Positions 15,392-22,637 of a stretch of 64,000 nt of DNA are shown one piece after another. The notes beneath the pieces are model-generated. The model was not told the DNA's origin. It saw only the letters and a list, made by a program, of their open reading frames with translations, and made no database searches. Position 1 is the stretch's first letter; each line of letters begins with the position of its first letter. Where the stretch lies: NCBI RefSeq assembly GCF_014203705.1, contig NZ_JACHJR010000001.1:3658001-3722000 (forward strand), given 5' to 3'. Both the position numbers and the translations under genes were made by a program. This DNA is from Kitasatospora gansuensis. GTDB taxonomy: Bacteria; Actinomycetota; Actinomycetes; Streptomycetales; Streptomycetaceae.

Positions 15392-16749
15392 CCACCACCA
15401 CGCCCGTCCCGGTCGCTGACCTGACCGCCTTCGCCCAGCTCGGCACCATGCCCGCCCTCATGCGGCAACTCGCCGGACTCGGCGGCTGCGGCCGACCCGT
15501 CCGACTCGACGGCCACCGCACCGAACACAGCGTCAACACGACCACCGGCGAGATCGGCCCCGTCATCCACCACCTCAACTCCACCGACCTCGCCGCCGGC
15601 CACCTGCTCGTGCGCTGCAACAACCGCCGCACCACCCGCTGCCCCGCCTGCGCCGAGACCTACCGCCGCGACACCTACCACCTGATCACCGCCGGACTCA
15701 CCGGCGGCAAAGGCACCCCCGCCACGGTCACCGCACACCCCCGCGTCTTCGCCACCTTCACCGCCCCCGGCTTCGGCGCCGTCCACAACCGCCCCACCAC
15801 CGGACGCTGCCGATGCGGAACCCAACACCCCGAAGGTGCAACCGAGTTGGGCACACCCCTCAACCCGGACACCTACGACTACCGCGCCGCCGTGCTCTGG
15901 AACGCCCACGCCGGGAAGATCTGGGCCCGCTTCTCGATCTACCTGCGCCGGGAGATCGCCAAGCGCGCAGGCCTCACCCAGCGTCAGTTCCGCGACCACG
16001 GCCGCGTGTCCTTCGCCAAGGTCGCCGAGTACCAAAAACGCGGCGCCGTCCACTTCCACGCCGTCATCCGCCTCGACGGTCCCGAAGGCGGCGACACACC
16101 GCCCCCGGCCTGGGCAACACCCGATCTCCTCGCCGACGCCATCCGCGCCGCTGTCGCCGCAACCGAGATCCCCGGCCCCGTCCTCGACGGCACCGCCCAC
16201 ACCTTCGCCTTCGGCAAGCAGCTCGACATCCGAACCATCCGCACCGCCGACTTCACCGCGGGCACCACCCTCACCGAACGCGCCGTCGCCGCCTACATCG
16301 CCAAGTACGCCACCAAGGGCGCCGAGACCGCCACCGGCACCCTCGACCGCCCCGTCAAGCTCCTCGCCGAGCTCGCCCACCTCGACCTCACCGAGCACGC
16401 CCGCCGCCTCGTGCGTACCTGCTGGACCCTCGGCGCGCGCCCCGAACTCGAAGAACTCCGCCTCCGCGCCTGGGCCCACATGCTCGGCTTCCGGGGCCAC
16501 TTCTCCACCAAGACCCGCCGCTACTCCACCACCCTCGGCGCCCTCCGCGAAGCCCGCGCCGCCTGGCGCAAAGCCCAAGCCACCACCGGCACACCGCCCC
16601 TGCCCACCCCGGGCGACGACACCGAACCGACCACCCTCGTCCTCGCCCACTGGACATTCGCCGGCGTCGGCCTCACACCCGGCGAACGCTGGCTCACCGA
16701 AGCACTCACCCCCGCACCCGGAACCGAAGGAGAACCCACCCATGGCTGA
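15388..16749 (+). CDS. repSA: Replication initiator (RepSA-like)
   Basis: This 453-residue protein has the rolling-circle initiator features of the pSAM2 RepSA family. These are a Cys cluster (RCNNRRTTRCPAC), the HUH metal motif VHFHAVIRLD near residue 220, and a Tyr-containing helix YIAKYATKGAE near residue 305. Its role is to nick the double-stranded origin and start rolling-circle replication of the excised circle. The TTG start overlapping the methyltransferase stop was chosen because no better start precedes the conserved region. The end overlaps xis by 8 nt, so rep, xis and int form one operon as in pSAM2. Confidence 0.85.
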   Translation: MTTTTPVPVADLTAFAQLGTMPALMRQLAGLGGCGRPVRLDGHRTEHSVNTTTGEIGPVIHHLNSTDLAAGHLLVRCNNRRTTRCPACAETYRRDTYHLITAGLTGGKGTPATVTAHPRVFATFTAPGFGAVHNRPTTGRCRCGTQHPEGATELGTPLNPDTYDYRAAVLWNAHAGKIWARFSIYLRREIAKRAGLTQRQFRDHGRVSFAKVAEYQKRGAVHFHAVIRLDGPEGGDTPPPAWATPDLLADAIRAAVAATEIPGPVLDGTAHTFAFGKQLDIRTIRTADFTAGTTLTERAVAAYIAKYATKGAETATGTLDRPVKLLAELAHLDLTEHARRLVRTCWTLGARPELEELRLRAWAHMLGFRGHFSTKTRRYSTTLGALREARAAWRKAQATTGTPPLPTPGDDTEPTTLVLAHWTFAGVGLTPGERWLTEALTPAPGTEGEPTHG

Positions 16750-16963
16750 CCAACTGCTCACCATCAAGGAGGTCGCCGAACGGCTCGGCACCTGGGAGAC
16801 CAGTGGGGAGCGCTTCCCGCGCCGGCTGATCGCCGAACGCCGGATCGCGTACGTCAAGGTCGGGCGCCATGTCCGTGTCTCCGCTGCCATCCTGGCTGCC
16901 TTCATCTCTGCCAACACCGTGCAGCCGCGGCAAGCCCGGCGGACCATGCGGGCGGTGGCGTAA
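16742..16963 (+). CDS. xis: Excisionase (Xis), MerR-like HTH
   Basis: This 73-residue DNA-binding protein has an N-terminal helix-turn-helix (LLTIKEVAERLG) and a wing (RLIAERRIAYVKVGRHVRV). It corresponds to the small excisionases that bend att DNA and drive integrase toward excision. The gene overlaps the 3' end of rep and abuts int (stop TAA directly followed by GTG), the standard rep-xis-int arrangement. Confidence 0.85.
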   Translation: MADQLLTIKEVAERLGTWETSGERFPRRLIAERRIAYVKVGRHVRVSAAILAAFISANTVQPRQARRTMRAVA

Positions 16964-18082
16964 GTGGCAGGCAAGCGCCGGCAGTTCGGCCGAATCCGGA
17001 AGCTCCCGTCCGGGCGCTACCAGGCCCGCTACCCCGACCCGGACGGTCTCCTGCGCCCGGCTCCGGAGACGTTCGAGACCAAGCGGGATGCTGATGACTG
17101 GCTGGCGGCTACTCAGACTGCGCTCAACAACAAGGACTGGCGTGACCCCGATGCCGGGGCGATCAACTTCACGACGTACGCCGAAGCTTGGATCACCGAG
17201 CGGGACCTCATGGCCACAACGGACGAGCTGTACCGCCGTCTGCTGCGGCTCCACCTCGCGCCGACCTTCGGGGTGTGGGACCTGGACGAGATCACCGCTC
17301 CCCGCGTGCGCACCTGGCGCGCCGAGCTGCTGGCCTCGGGCAAGCGCATCACGACGGCCAAGGCGTACCGGCTCCTAAAGGCGATCCTCGCGACCGCCGC
17401 CGACGACGAGCTGATCAAGCGCAACCCCTGCCGGATCAAGGGCGCAGGCAAGGAGTCGTCAGAGGAGCGCGGTACCGCCACAATTGAGCAGGTCTACGAG
17501 CTGGCCGAACTCGTCGGCGCACGCTGGCGGGCCATGGTCCTGCTCGCCGCGTTCACCACGCTCCGCCCGGAGGAACTGGCCGCGCTGCGGCGCCCGGACG
17601 TTGACCTGGTGGCCGGCACCGTACGGGTCCACCAAGCCGCCCCCGAGCTGAACACCGGTCAGCGGGTGGTGGGCGACACCAAGTCCGAGGCGGGGAAGCG
17701 CACCGTGACCATCCCCTCCGTGGTCCTGCCGGACATCCGGCTGCACCTGGAGCTGTTCGCCGAGAAGGACGCTCAGGGTCTGCTGTTCGTCGGCGAGAAG
17801 GGCGCTCCGTTCCGGCGCACCTCGTTCGGGCGGATCTGGAAGAAGGCACGCGACAAGGCAGGCATGCCGGGCTTCCACTTCTACGATCTGCGGGGCACGG
17901 GCAACAACCTGGCGGCCACGACCGGCGCGAGCCTCAAGGAGCTGATGGCCCGGATGGGGCACGCCTCGGTGCGGGCCGCGCTGATCTACCAACACGCCAC
18001 CAGCGAACGGGACAAGAAGATCGCCGACGGCATGGACGCGGCGATCACCAGGGCCCTCGGCAAGGACACGGAAAAACCCTAA
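16964..18082 (+). CDS. int: Tyrosine site-specific integrase
   Basis: This 372-residue recombinase has an N-terminal arm-binding segment (RIRKLPSGRYQARYPDPDG), a SAM-like core-binding domain (~65-150), and a catalytic domain. The latter shows TLRPEELAAL (Arg I), FHFYDLRGTGNNLAA (Arg II), LMARMGHASV (His) and the nucleophile Tyr in ALIYQHAT. The box II motif reads YDLRGT rather than the more usual HxLRHT, a variation to note though related AICE integrases often have YDLRHT. It lies about 90 bp from attR, the usual position for a tRNA-targeting integrase, and would recombine the 44-bp tRNA-Gly core. Confidence 0.92.
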   Translation: MAGKRRQFGRIRKLPSGRYQARYPDPDGLLRPAPETFETKRDADDWLAATQTALNNKDWRDPDAGAINFTTYAEAWITERDLMATTDELYRRLLRLHLAPTFGVWDLDEITAPRVRTWRAELLASGKRITTAKAYRLLKAILATAADDELIKRNPCRIKGAGKESSEERGTATIEQVYELAELVGARWRAMVLLAAFTTLRPEELAALRRPDVDLVAGTVRVHQAAPELNTGQRVVGDTKSEAGKRTVTIPSVVLPDIRLHLELFAEKDAQGLLFVGEKGAPFRRTSFGRIWKKARDKAGMPGFHFYDLRGTGNNLAATTGASLKELMARMGHASVRAALIYQHATSERDKKIADGMDAAITRALGKDTEKP

Positions 18083-18126
18083 GGGCACGCGGGGGGCACG
18101 GGGCCGAAAACGACCCACCAAACACA

Positions 18127-18167
18127 AAAGGCCCGGCTCGGGGATAACGCCCCTGAGCTGGGCCTTT
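18127..18167 (+). terminator. Terminator of the rep-xis-int operon
   Basis: A 17-18 bp nearly perfect stem (aaaggcccggctcgggg / cccctgagctgggccttt) with a short loop and flanking A/T runs lies between int and attR. It is symmetrical, so it could also end transcription arriving from the tRNA side. Confidence 0.85.
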
Positions 18168-18172
18168 ACTGC

Positions 18173-18216
18173 TGGAGCGGGCGACGAGAATCGAACTCGC
18201 GCTATAAGCTTGGGAA
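18173..18216. repeat. attR: 44-bp repeat within intact tRNA-Gly
   Basis: This stretch is identical to attL at 7601-7644. It forms the 3' half of the intact tRNA-Gly, so the element carries the tRNA 3' end and restores the gene after integration. Confidence 0.93.
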
Positions 18217-18246
18217 GCTCATGTTCTACCATTAAACTACGCCCGC
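18173..18246 (-). tRNA. tRNA-Gly (anticodon TCC), CCA encoded
   Basis: Read on the minus strand, the sequence starts GCGGGCGTAGTTTAATGG, with a 7-bp acceptor stem pairing with CGCCCGC. The anticodon loop CTTCCCA has anticodon TCC, the T-loop is GTTCGATTC, and the 3' end is T then an encoded CCA. All cloverleaf elements are present although the element attR lies in its 3' half. Confidence 0.95.
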
Positions 18247-18438
18247 GCTGATGAGCCGTCAGTGACTGCTCGATCGTCCAACACTCTACCCCATCCGTCG
18301 GCTGACCTTGGTCGGCGTGGGGAGGGGCGGCGAGTTGGCGCGGTGAATGTCCGGTAGATCCCCTAATGTGACGCTGGCTCGGGGTGTTTGTGGCCCCTGG
18401 GGCGTGGTGGCGTCATCAGGTTTGGGAAGGGGATCGCG

Positions 18439-18660
18439 ATGGAGCAGCGTACCGTCGTCCGCTGTGCCGAGGGGCACCTGTTCAGTACTTCGACGTTTCC
18501 GATGCAGACGCTCGGGGCGGGGCGGCTGGGGCCGGGGCGGTTGATCCGGTGTCCGCGGTGCGGGCGGTTGCGGAGCTCGGTGCCGGCGGATGTGAGTGAG
18601 TTGTCGGGGGTGCAGTTGGCGCGGGCGCTGCGGCTGGAGGCGGCGGAGTTCCTGGCCTGA
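18439..18660 (+). CDS. Small conserved zinc-ribbon-like protein
   Basis: This 73-residue protein starts [17 protein letters not shown] and has a second Cys pair in [12 protein letters not shown]. With CAEGH this gives a CxxxH...CxxC pattern likely to bind zinc. I recall similar short proteins encoded near dcd in Streptomyces chromosomes. The ATG follows gggaagggg. No enzymatic motif is present. Confidence 0.6.
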   Translation: MEQRTVVRCAEGHLFSTSTFPMQTLGAGRLGPGRLIRCPRCGRLRSSVPADVSELSGVQLARALRLEAAEFLA

Positions 18661-18733
18661 GCAGGGGACGAAGGTCGGCCGCGCCCCGGACGGGATTCGT
18701 CCGGGGCGTGGTCATGCACGTACCCTCGGGGGC

Positions 18734-19309
18734 GTGCTGCTCTCTGACAAGGACATCCGTACCGAAATCGACAAGGGCCGGGTCGTGATCGACCCGTTCG
18801 ACCCTGCGATGGTTCAGCCGTCGAGCATCGACGTCCGGCTGGACCGTTTCTTCCGGGTGTTCGAGAACCACCGCTACCCGTTCATCGACCCCTCGCAGGA
18901 GCAGTCGGACCTGACCCGGCTGGTCGAGCCGGACGGGGACGAGGCGTTCATCCTGCACCCGGGCGAGTTCGTGCTGGCGTCGACCTACGAGACGGTCACG
19001 CTGCCGGACGACATCGCCTCGCGGCTGGAGGGCAAGTCGAGCCTGGGCCGGCTCGGTCTGCTGACGCACTCGACGGCGGGCTTCATCGACCCGGGCTTCA
19101 GCGGGCACGTGACGCTCGAGCTGTCGAACGTGGCGACGCTGCCGATCAAGCTGTACCCGGGGATGAAGATCGGGCAGCTCTGCCTGTTCCGGCTGTCGTC
19201 CCCCGCCGAGTTCCCGTACGGCTCGGAGCGGTACGGCTCGCGGTACATGGGCCAGCGCGGCCCGACGGCTTCGCGCTCGCACCTGAACTTCCACCGCTCG
19301 GACGTGTAG
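18734..19309 (+). CDS. dcd: dCTP deaminase
   Basis: This 191-residue protein is the expected length. It has the trimer-forming dCTP deaminase/dUTPase fold signatures: [12 protein letters not shown] at the N terminus, [11 protein letters not shown], the active-site region [30 protein letters not shown], and the C-terminal nucleotide-closing segment [12 protein letters not shown]. It deaminates dCTP to dUTP, the main route to dTMP precursors. Some actinobacterial homologues are bifunctional DCD-DUT enzymes; the sequence alone does not settle that here. The GTG opening VLLSDKD was chosen. It is a housekeeping gene marking the end of the accessory region. Confidence 0.93.
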   Translation: MLLSDKDIRTEIDKGRVVIDPFDPAMVQPSSIDVRLDRFFRVFENHRYPFIDPSQEQSDLTRLVEPDGDEAFILHPGEFVLASTYETVTLPDDIASRLEGKSSLGRLGLLTHSTAGFIDPGFSGHVTLELSNVATLPIKLYPGMKIGQLCLFRLSSPAEFPYGSERYGSRYMGQRGPTASRSHLNFHRSDV

Positions 19310-19316
19310 CGGGCGA

Positions 19317-19358
19317 CGCGGAAGGGGGCCGGTCCACCAGGACCGGCCCCCTTCCGCG
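19317..19358. terminator. Bidirectional terminator between dcd and the AlaX-like gene
   Basis: A perfect 18-bp stem (cgcggaagggggccggtc and its complement) with a 6-nt loop sits between two convergent genes, 7 nt after dcd and 3 nt after the opposing stop. Confidence 0.85.
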
Positions 19359-19361
19359 TGT

Positions 19362-20252
19362 TCAGGCCCGCTTCGGGCGGGTCACCGCGACGAGTTCGCT
19401 GCCGTCCTCGGAGAGGGTCAACTCGGTGCGGAGTTCGGCCAGTTCGCCGAGGTGGTGCAGGTGGGTGCCGCCGCAGGCGATGGCGGCGGAGCCGGCCGGG
19501 AGCTCGCAGTGCCACTGACGGCGGGCGGTGAGTTCGGGGCCGGGGACCTCGATCCGGACCGGGGCGTCGGCGGCGACCCAGGCGGCGAGCTGGGCGTTGA
19601 CGGCCTCGGTGACGGCGGGGAGAGCGTCGGCCAGGGCCGGGAACTCCTCGGTGGCCTCGGCGGTGAAGCCCTTCTTACGGAGCGACTTGCCGAGCCGGTA
19701 GGTGTCGGTGCTGGCTTCGGTGTCCATCACCGAGGAGGCCATCGCCAGGCTGTCGAAGTCGGGGCTGCCGAAGGCGTCGGAGCGGCCCGGGTCCTTGCGC
19801 CAGCGCGGCGCGAGCGCGGCGTTCAGGGCCAGCGCGAGCAGGTGGCAGCCGCTGTGCGCGGCGGAGAGCAGCGCCCGCCGCTCGGCGTCGACCGCCAGCC
19901 GGGCGTGCTGGCCGACGACCGCGCCCGGGTCGGCGGCCAGCACGTGCAGCACCAGCCAGGACCACTCCTCGTCGCCCCGCCGGACCGGGATGTCGGCGCC
20001 GACCAGGAACTCCCCGGCCGGGCCGTACCCGCCGGTCAGGCAGTCCACCACGGGATGCGTGACGGAGCCGACGGTGAGGGTGCCGAGGTCGGCGGGCTGG
20101 TCGGGCCAGGTGTGGTCGAGCGGGTGGAACGGGGTCGCCTCGGTGACCACCGCGTACCGGCCGTCGGCGAGCGGGTGGACGGCGAGCACGGGGGACTCGC
20201 CGGTCACCGCCCCGGCGGGGAAGCTGACGTGGGTGGTGGGGAGGGTGGTCAT
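19362..20252 (-). CDS. AlaX-like alanyl-tRNA editing protein
   Basis: In this 296-residue protein the central and C-terminal parts match the second additional domain of AlaRS/ThrRS: HSGCHLLALALNAAL (zinc/active-site His region) and IACGGTHLHHLGELAELRTE (the CxxxH-type motif). Free-standing AlaX proteins hydrolyse mischarged Ser- or Gly-tRNA(Ala). The N-terminal half (barrel-like, TPFHPLDHTWPDQP) is short compared with AlaRS, as usual. I chose the ATG that opens MTTLPTTHVSFPAG. It is unrelated in frame or position to the AlaRS remnant at 3001. Confidence 0.75.
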   Translation of the reverse strand: MTTLPTTHVSFPAGAVTGESPVLAVHPLADGRYAVVTEATPFHPLDHTWPDQPADLGTLTVGSVTHPVVDCLTGGYGPAGEFLVGADIPVRRGDEEWSWLVLHVLAADPGAVVGQHARLAVDAERRALLSAAHSGCHLLALALNAALAPRWRKDPGRSDAFGSPDFDSLAMASSVMDTEASTDTYRLGKSLRKKGFTAEATEEFPALADALPAVTEAVNAQLAAWVAADAPVRIEVPGPELTARRQWHCELPAGSAAIACGGTHLHHLGELAELRTELTLSEDGSELVAVTRPKRA

Positions 20253-20284
20253 GCGGGAGCTCCGTACGAAGAGACAGGGATGGA

Positions 20285-21157
20285 TCAGCCGAGCGTGGGG
20301 AGCTTGATCAGCACCAGCAGGGCGAGCAGTTGCAGGGCGGCGGCACCGGCCGCCTTGCCCCATGGCAGGTCGTGCACCCGGCGCACCATGGTGGTCAGCA
20401 GCACGGCGCAGATCAGCCAGGTGGCCCAGCCGAGCACCTGGACCACGACGTTGTCGGCGGGCAGGAAGAGTGCCAGCAGCAGCCGGGGAGCGTCGCTGGT
20501 CCAGCCGATGATGACGGCCAGGCCGACGGTGGACTGCCAGGGGCCGTCACCGCCGAGCTGGCGGGCCAGGCCGTAGGTGACCGCGCCGAGCATCACCCCG
20601 GCCAGCGTGAAGCCGACCGCCGCACCGGCGATCGCGGTCAGCGCGACGGTGAAGGTGGAGTTGACCACCTCGTCCTTGGTCAGGCCGATGCCGAGCACCG
20701 CGAGCACGCCGTAGGCCAGCGAGACGGTGAGCGCGGGCAGCCAGACCTGGTGGTCGCGCATCCGGTCGAAGGTGGCGGACGGGGCCCGGTAGACGCCGGT
20801 CAGCAGTTCCTTCCAGCCCAGCCGGGGGCCGCCCTGGTGCGGGGCGGACTGGCCGCCGGCCCGGTACACCGCGACGTTGTCCTGCCCCTGGGGGGCGGAG
20901 TAGTCGGGGGTGCTCGAGTAGTACTGCTCGTCCTCGACCGTGAAGGCCCGGGTGTGCCCGGGCTGATCGGGGTCGTAAGCGCCGGGAGCACCGGGCGCCC
21001 CGGGGTCGTAGCCCGGGTGGGGTGCGGTGAAGTACTCCGGCTCCCCCACCGGGCCGCCCCCGGGGTACTGCTGCGCGTCCTGCCCACCGGGCGCCGCTGC
21101 CCACCCCCGTCGGGGGTCGACGGCGCCCTCGCCGTTGTCGTATCCGTTGCCAGCCAC
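20285..21157 (-). CDS. Yip1-domain membrane protein
   Basis: In this 290-residue protein, the first ~110 residues are disordered and rich in Gly/Pro/Tyr/Gln (YPGGGPVGEPEYF and similar). Residues ~115-290 hold about five transmembrane helices (WLPALTVSLAYGVLAVLGIG, GAAVGFTLAGVMLGAVTYGL, LLALLVLIKLPTL), as in the Yip1/DUF1282 family. Actinomycete members are uncharacterised. The GTG opening VAGNGYDNGEG was chosen because upstream sequence is not protein-like. It lies between the AlaX-like gene and the NDP-sugar synthase on the same strand. Confidence 0.7.
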   Translation of the reverse strand: MAGNGYDNGEGAVDPRRGWAAAPGGQDAQQYPGGGPVGEPEYFTAPHPGYDPGAPGAPGAYDPDQPGHTRAFTVEDEQYYSSTPDYSAPQGQDNVAVYRAGGQSAPHQGGPRLGWKELLTGVYRAPSATFDRMRDHQVWLPALTVSLAYGVLAVLGIGLTKDEVVNSTFTVALTAIAGAAVGFTLAGVMLGAVTYGLARQLGGDGPWQSTVGLAVIIGWTSDAPRLLLALFLPADNVVVQVLGWATWLICAVLLTTMVRRVHDLPWGKAAGAAALQLLALLVLIKLPTLG

Positions 21158-21263
21158 GAGTCGAAGGTACCCGTTCGAGCTGACCGGCCGTCGGTTGATC
21201 ATGGCTTCGGCGCGGGATTGCAGCACTGCTGTGACCCCGTCACGAGCAGCGCCCGCAGACGGT

Positions 21264-22409
21264 TCAGCGCGCGGCGACCGAGCGGGCGTGCACGACGGCC
21301 GCCGAGGTCTCCCCGGCGGGGCAGCCACCCGGGCCCGCGGTGGTGCGGACGGCGCCGACCGGGAGCAGGACGCCGCAGGCGATCCGGATGCCGGCGGGCA
21401 GTTCGTTGTCGGACTCGACGGTGGCGCCGTCGCCGATCACCGCGCCGTCCAGCGAGCTGCGCGCCCCCACGGTGGCGTACGCGCCGACGATGGAGTCCTT
21501 CACGTAGGCGTCCGGGCCGATCACGGCGCCGGGCAGGATCACGCTGCCCTCGACGATCGCGCCGGCCTCGACCACCGCGCCCTCGGAGACCACGGTGCCG
21601 GAGCTCAGCACGGCGGCCGGGGCCACCGTGGCGCCCGGCAGCAGCAGCGCCTCGCCGGTCGGTCCCGGCACCGCCGGGGAGTCCACCAGGCCGAGCACCA
21701 GGTCGGCCGAGCCGCGGACGAAGGCGCCGGGGGTGCCGAGGTCGAGCCAGTACGAGGTGTCCACCACGCCGCGGACCAGCGCGCCGGTCTCCAGCAGTTC
21801 GGGGAAGGTCTCGCGCTCGACCGAGACCTCACGGCCGGCCGGGATCCGGTCGATCACCGAACGGGTGAAGACGTAGCAGCCGGCGTTGATCTGGTCGGTG
21901 ACGATCTGCTCGGGCGTCTCCGGCTTCTCCAGGAACTCCAGCACTCGCCCGTGCGCGTCGGTCGGCACCAGGCCGAAGGCGCGCGGGTCCTCGACCCGGG
22001 TCAGGTGCAGCGTGACGTCGGCCCCGGCGGCCACGTGGCCGTCCCGGAGCGAGGCGATGTCCAGGCCGGAGAGGATGTCGCCGTTGAAGACCAGCACCGG
22101 CTCGTCGGGGCCGCAGGTCAGCCCCGAGGCGGCGTTGCGGATCGCGCCGCCGGTGCCCAGCGGCTCCTTCTCGGTCAGGTAGACCAGCTCGATGCCGTAC
22201 GGGCTGCCGTCCTGGAAGTGGTCCTCGAAGACCTCGGCCAGGTACGAGGTGGCCAGCACCACCCGGGTCACCCCGGCGGCGGCCGCCCTGGCCAGCTGGT
22301 GCGCGATGAACGGGACACCCGCCACCGGCAGCATCGGCTTCGGGGTGTGGGTGGTCAACGGGCGCAGCCTCGTGCCCTTACCACCGACCAGCATGATCGC
22401 CTCGGTCAT
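21264..22409 (-). CDS. NDP-sugar synthase (nucleotidyltransferase with left-handed beta-helix)
   Basis: In this 381-residue protein, the N-terminal Rossmann-like pyrophosphorylase domain shows MLVGGKGTRLRPLTTHTPKP, the catalytic LVFNGDIL, FLEKPETP and NAGCYVF. The C-terminal ~120 residues are hexapeptide-repeat beta-helix (AVVEAGAIVEGSVILPGAVI). It is similar to mannose-1-phosphate guanylyltransferases of Streptomyces and would make an NDP-sugar for glycan or glycolipid synthesis. The exact sugar is not determinable. Confidence 0.85.
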   Translation of the reverse strand: MTEAIMLVGGKGTRLRPLTTHTPKPMLPVAGVPFIAHQLARAAAAGVTRVVLATSYLAEVFEDHFQDGSPYGIELVYLTEKEPLGTGGAIRNAASGLTCGPDEPVLVFNGDILSGLDIASLRDGHVAAGADVTLHLTRVEDPRAFGLVPTDAHGRVLEFLEKPETPEQIVTDQINAGCYVFTRSVIDRIPAGREVSVERETFPELLETGALVRGVVDTSYWLDLGTPGAFVRGSADLVLGLVDSPAVPGPTGEALLLPGATVAPAAVLSSGTVVSEGAVVEAGAIVEGSVILPGAVIGPDAYVKDSIVGAYATVGARSSLDGAVIGDGATVESDNELPAGIRIACGVLLPVGAVRTTAGPGGCPAGETSAAVVHARSVAAR

Positions 22410-22585
22410 GGTCCGCGCCTCTCCCCTTGCCCCTTGCCGTCACCGGCTGTTCCGGAGCGACGTACCTGTCCTGTCGAGGACCCGCACGACACGGGTACCG
22501 CGACTAACTGTATTTCCTTCCAAAGCCCCCCTGTTCCAGCGGGGTTGCGACACGTACCGACGCACCGTTCAGGTGCCTGAACGGG

Positions 22586-22625
22586 ACCGGCCCCGGCTGC
22601 CCCACCAGGGGGCACCGGGGCCGGT
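22586..22625 (-). terminator. Terminator of the Fe-S oxidoreductase gene
   Basis: An 11-bp stem (accggccccgg / ccggggccggt) encloses a further paired segment tgcccc/gggggca. It lies about 12 nt after the minus-strand stop. Confidence 0.65.
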
Positions 22626-22637
22626 GTTGACGTACGG

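Larger units (their letters stand above)
7601..18216. mobile_element. Actinomycete integrative and conjugative element (AICE), pSAM2 type
   Basis: The element is ~10.6 kb, lies between perfect 44-bp attL/attR repeats, and is inserted in the 3' end of tRNA-Gly(TCC). Its gene order is hypothetical, Nudix, GntR repressor (divergent), SCO3933-like protein, FtsK-type translocase, CxxC protein, spread membrane proteins, cargo, C5 methyltransferase, replication initiator, excisionase, integrase. All functions known to be needed by the pSAM2 family (site-specific integration/excision, rolling-circle replication, single-protein double-stranded DNA transfer, repression) are represented by intact genes. 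The element is therefore probably still mobile. A 5' part of the host tRNA outside attR keeps the tRNA gene functional. Confidence 0.9.

Noticed and set aside
19362..20252. Functional link between the AlaX-like gene and the AlaRS fragment at 3001
   Set aside because: They are 16 kb apart, on either side of the mobile element, and AlaX-like genes are ordinary chromosomal genes in this group.
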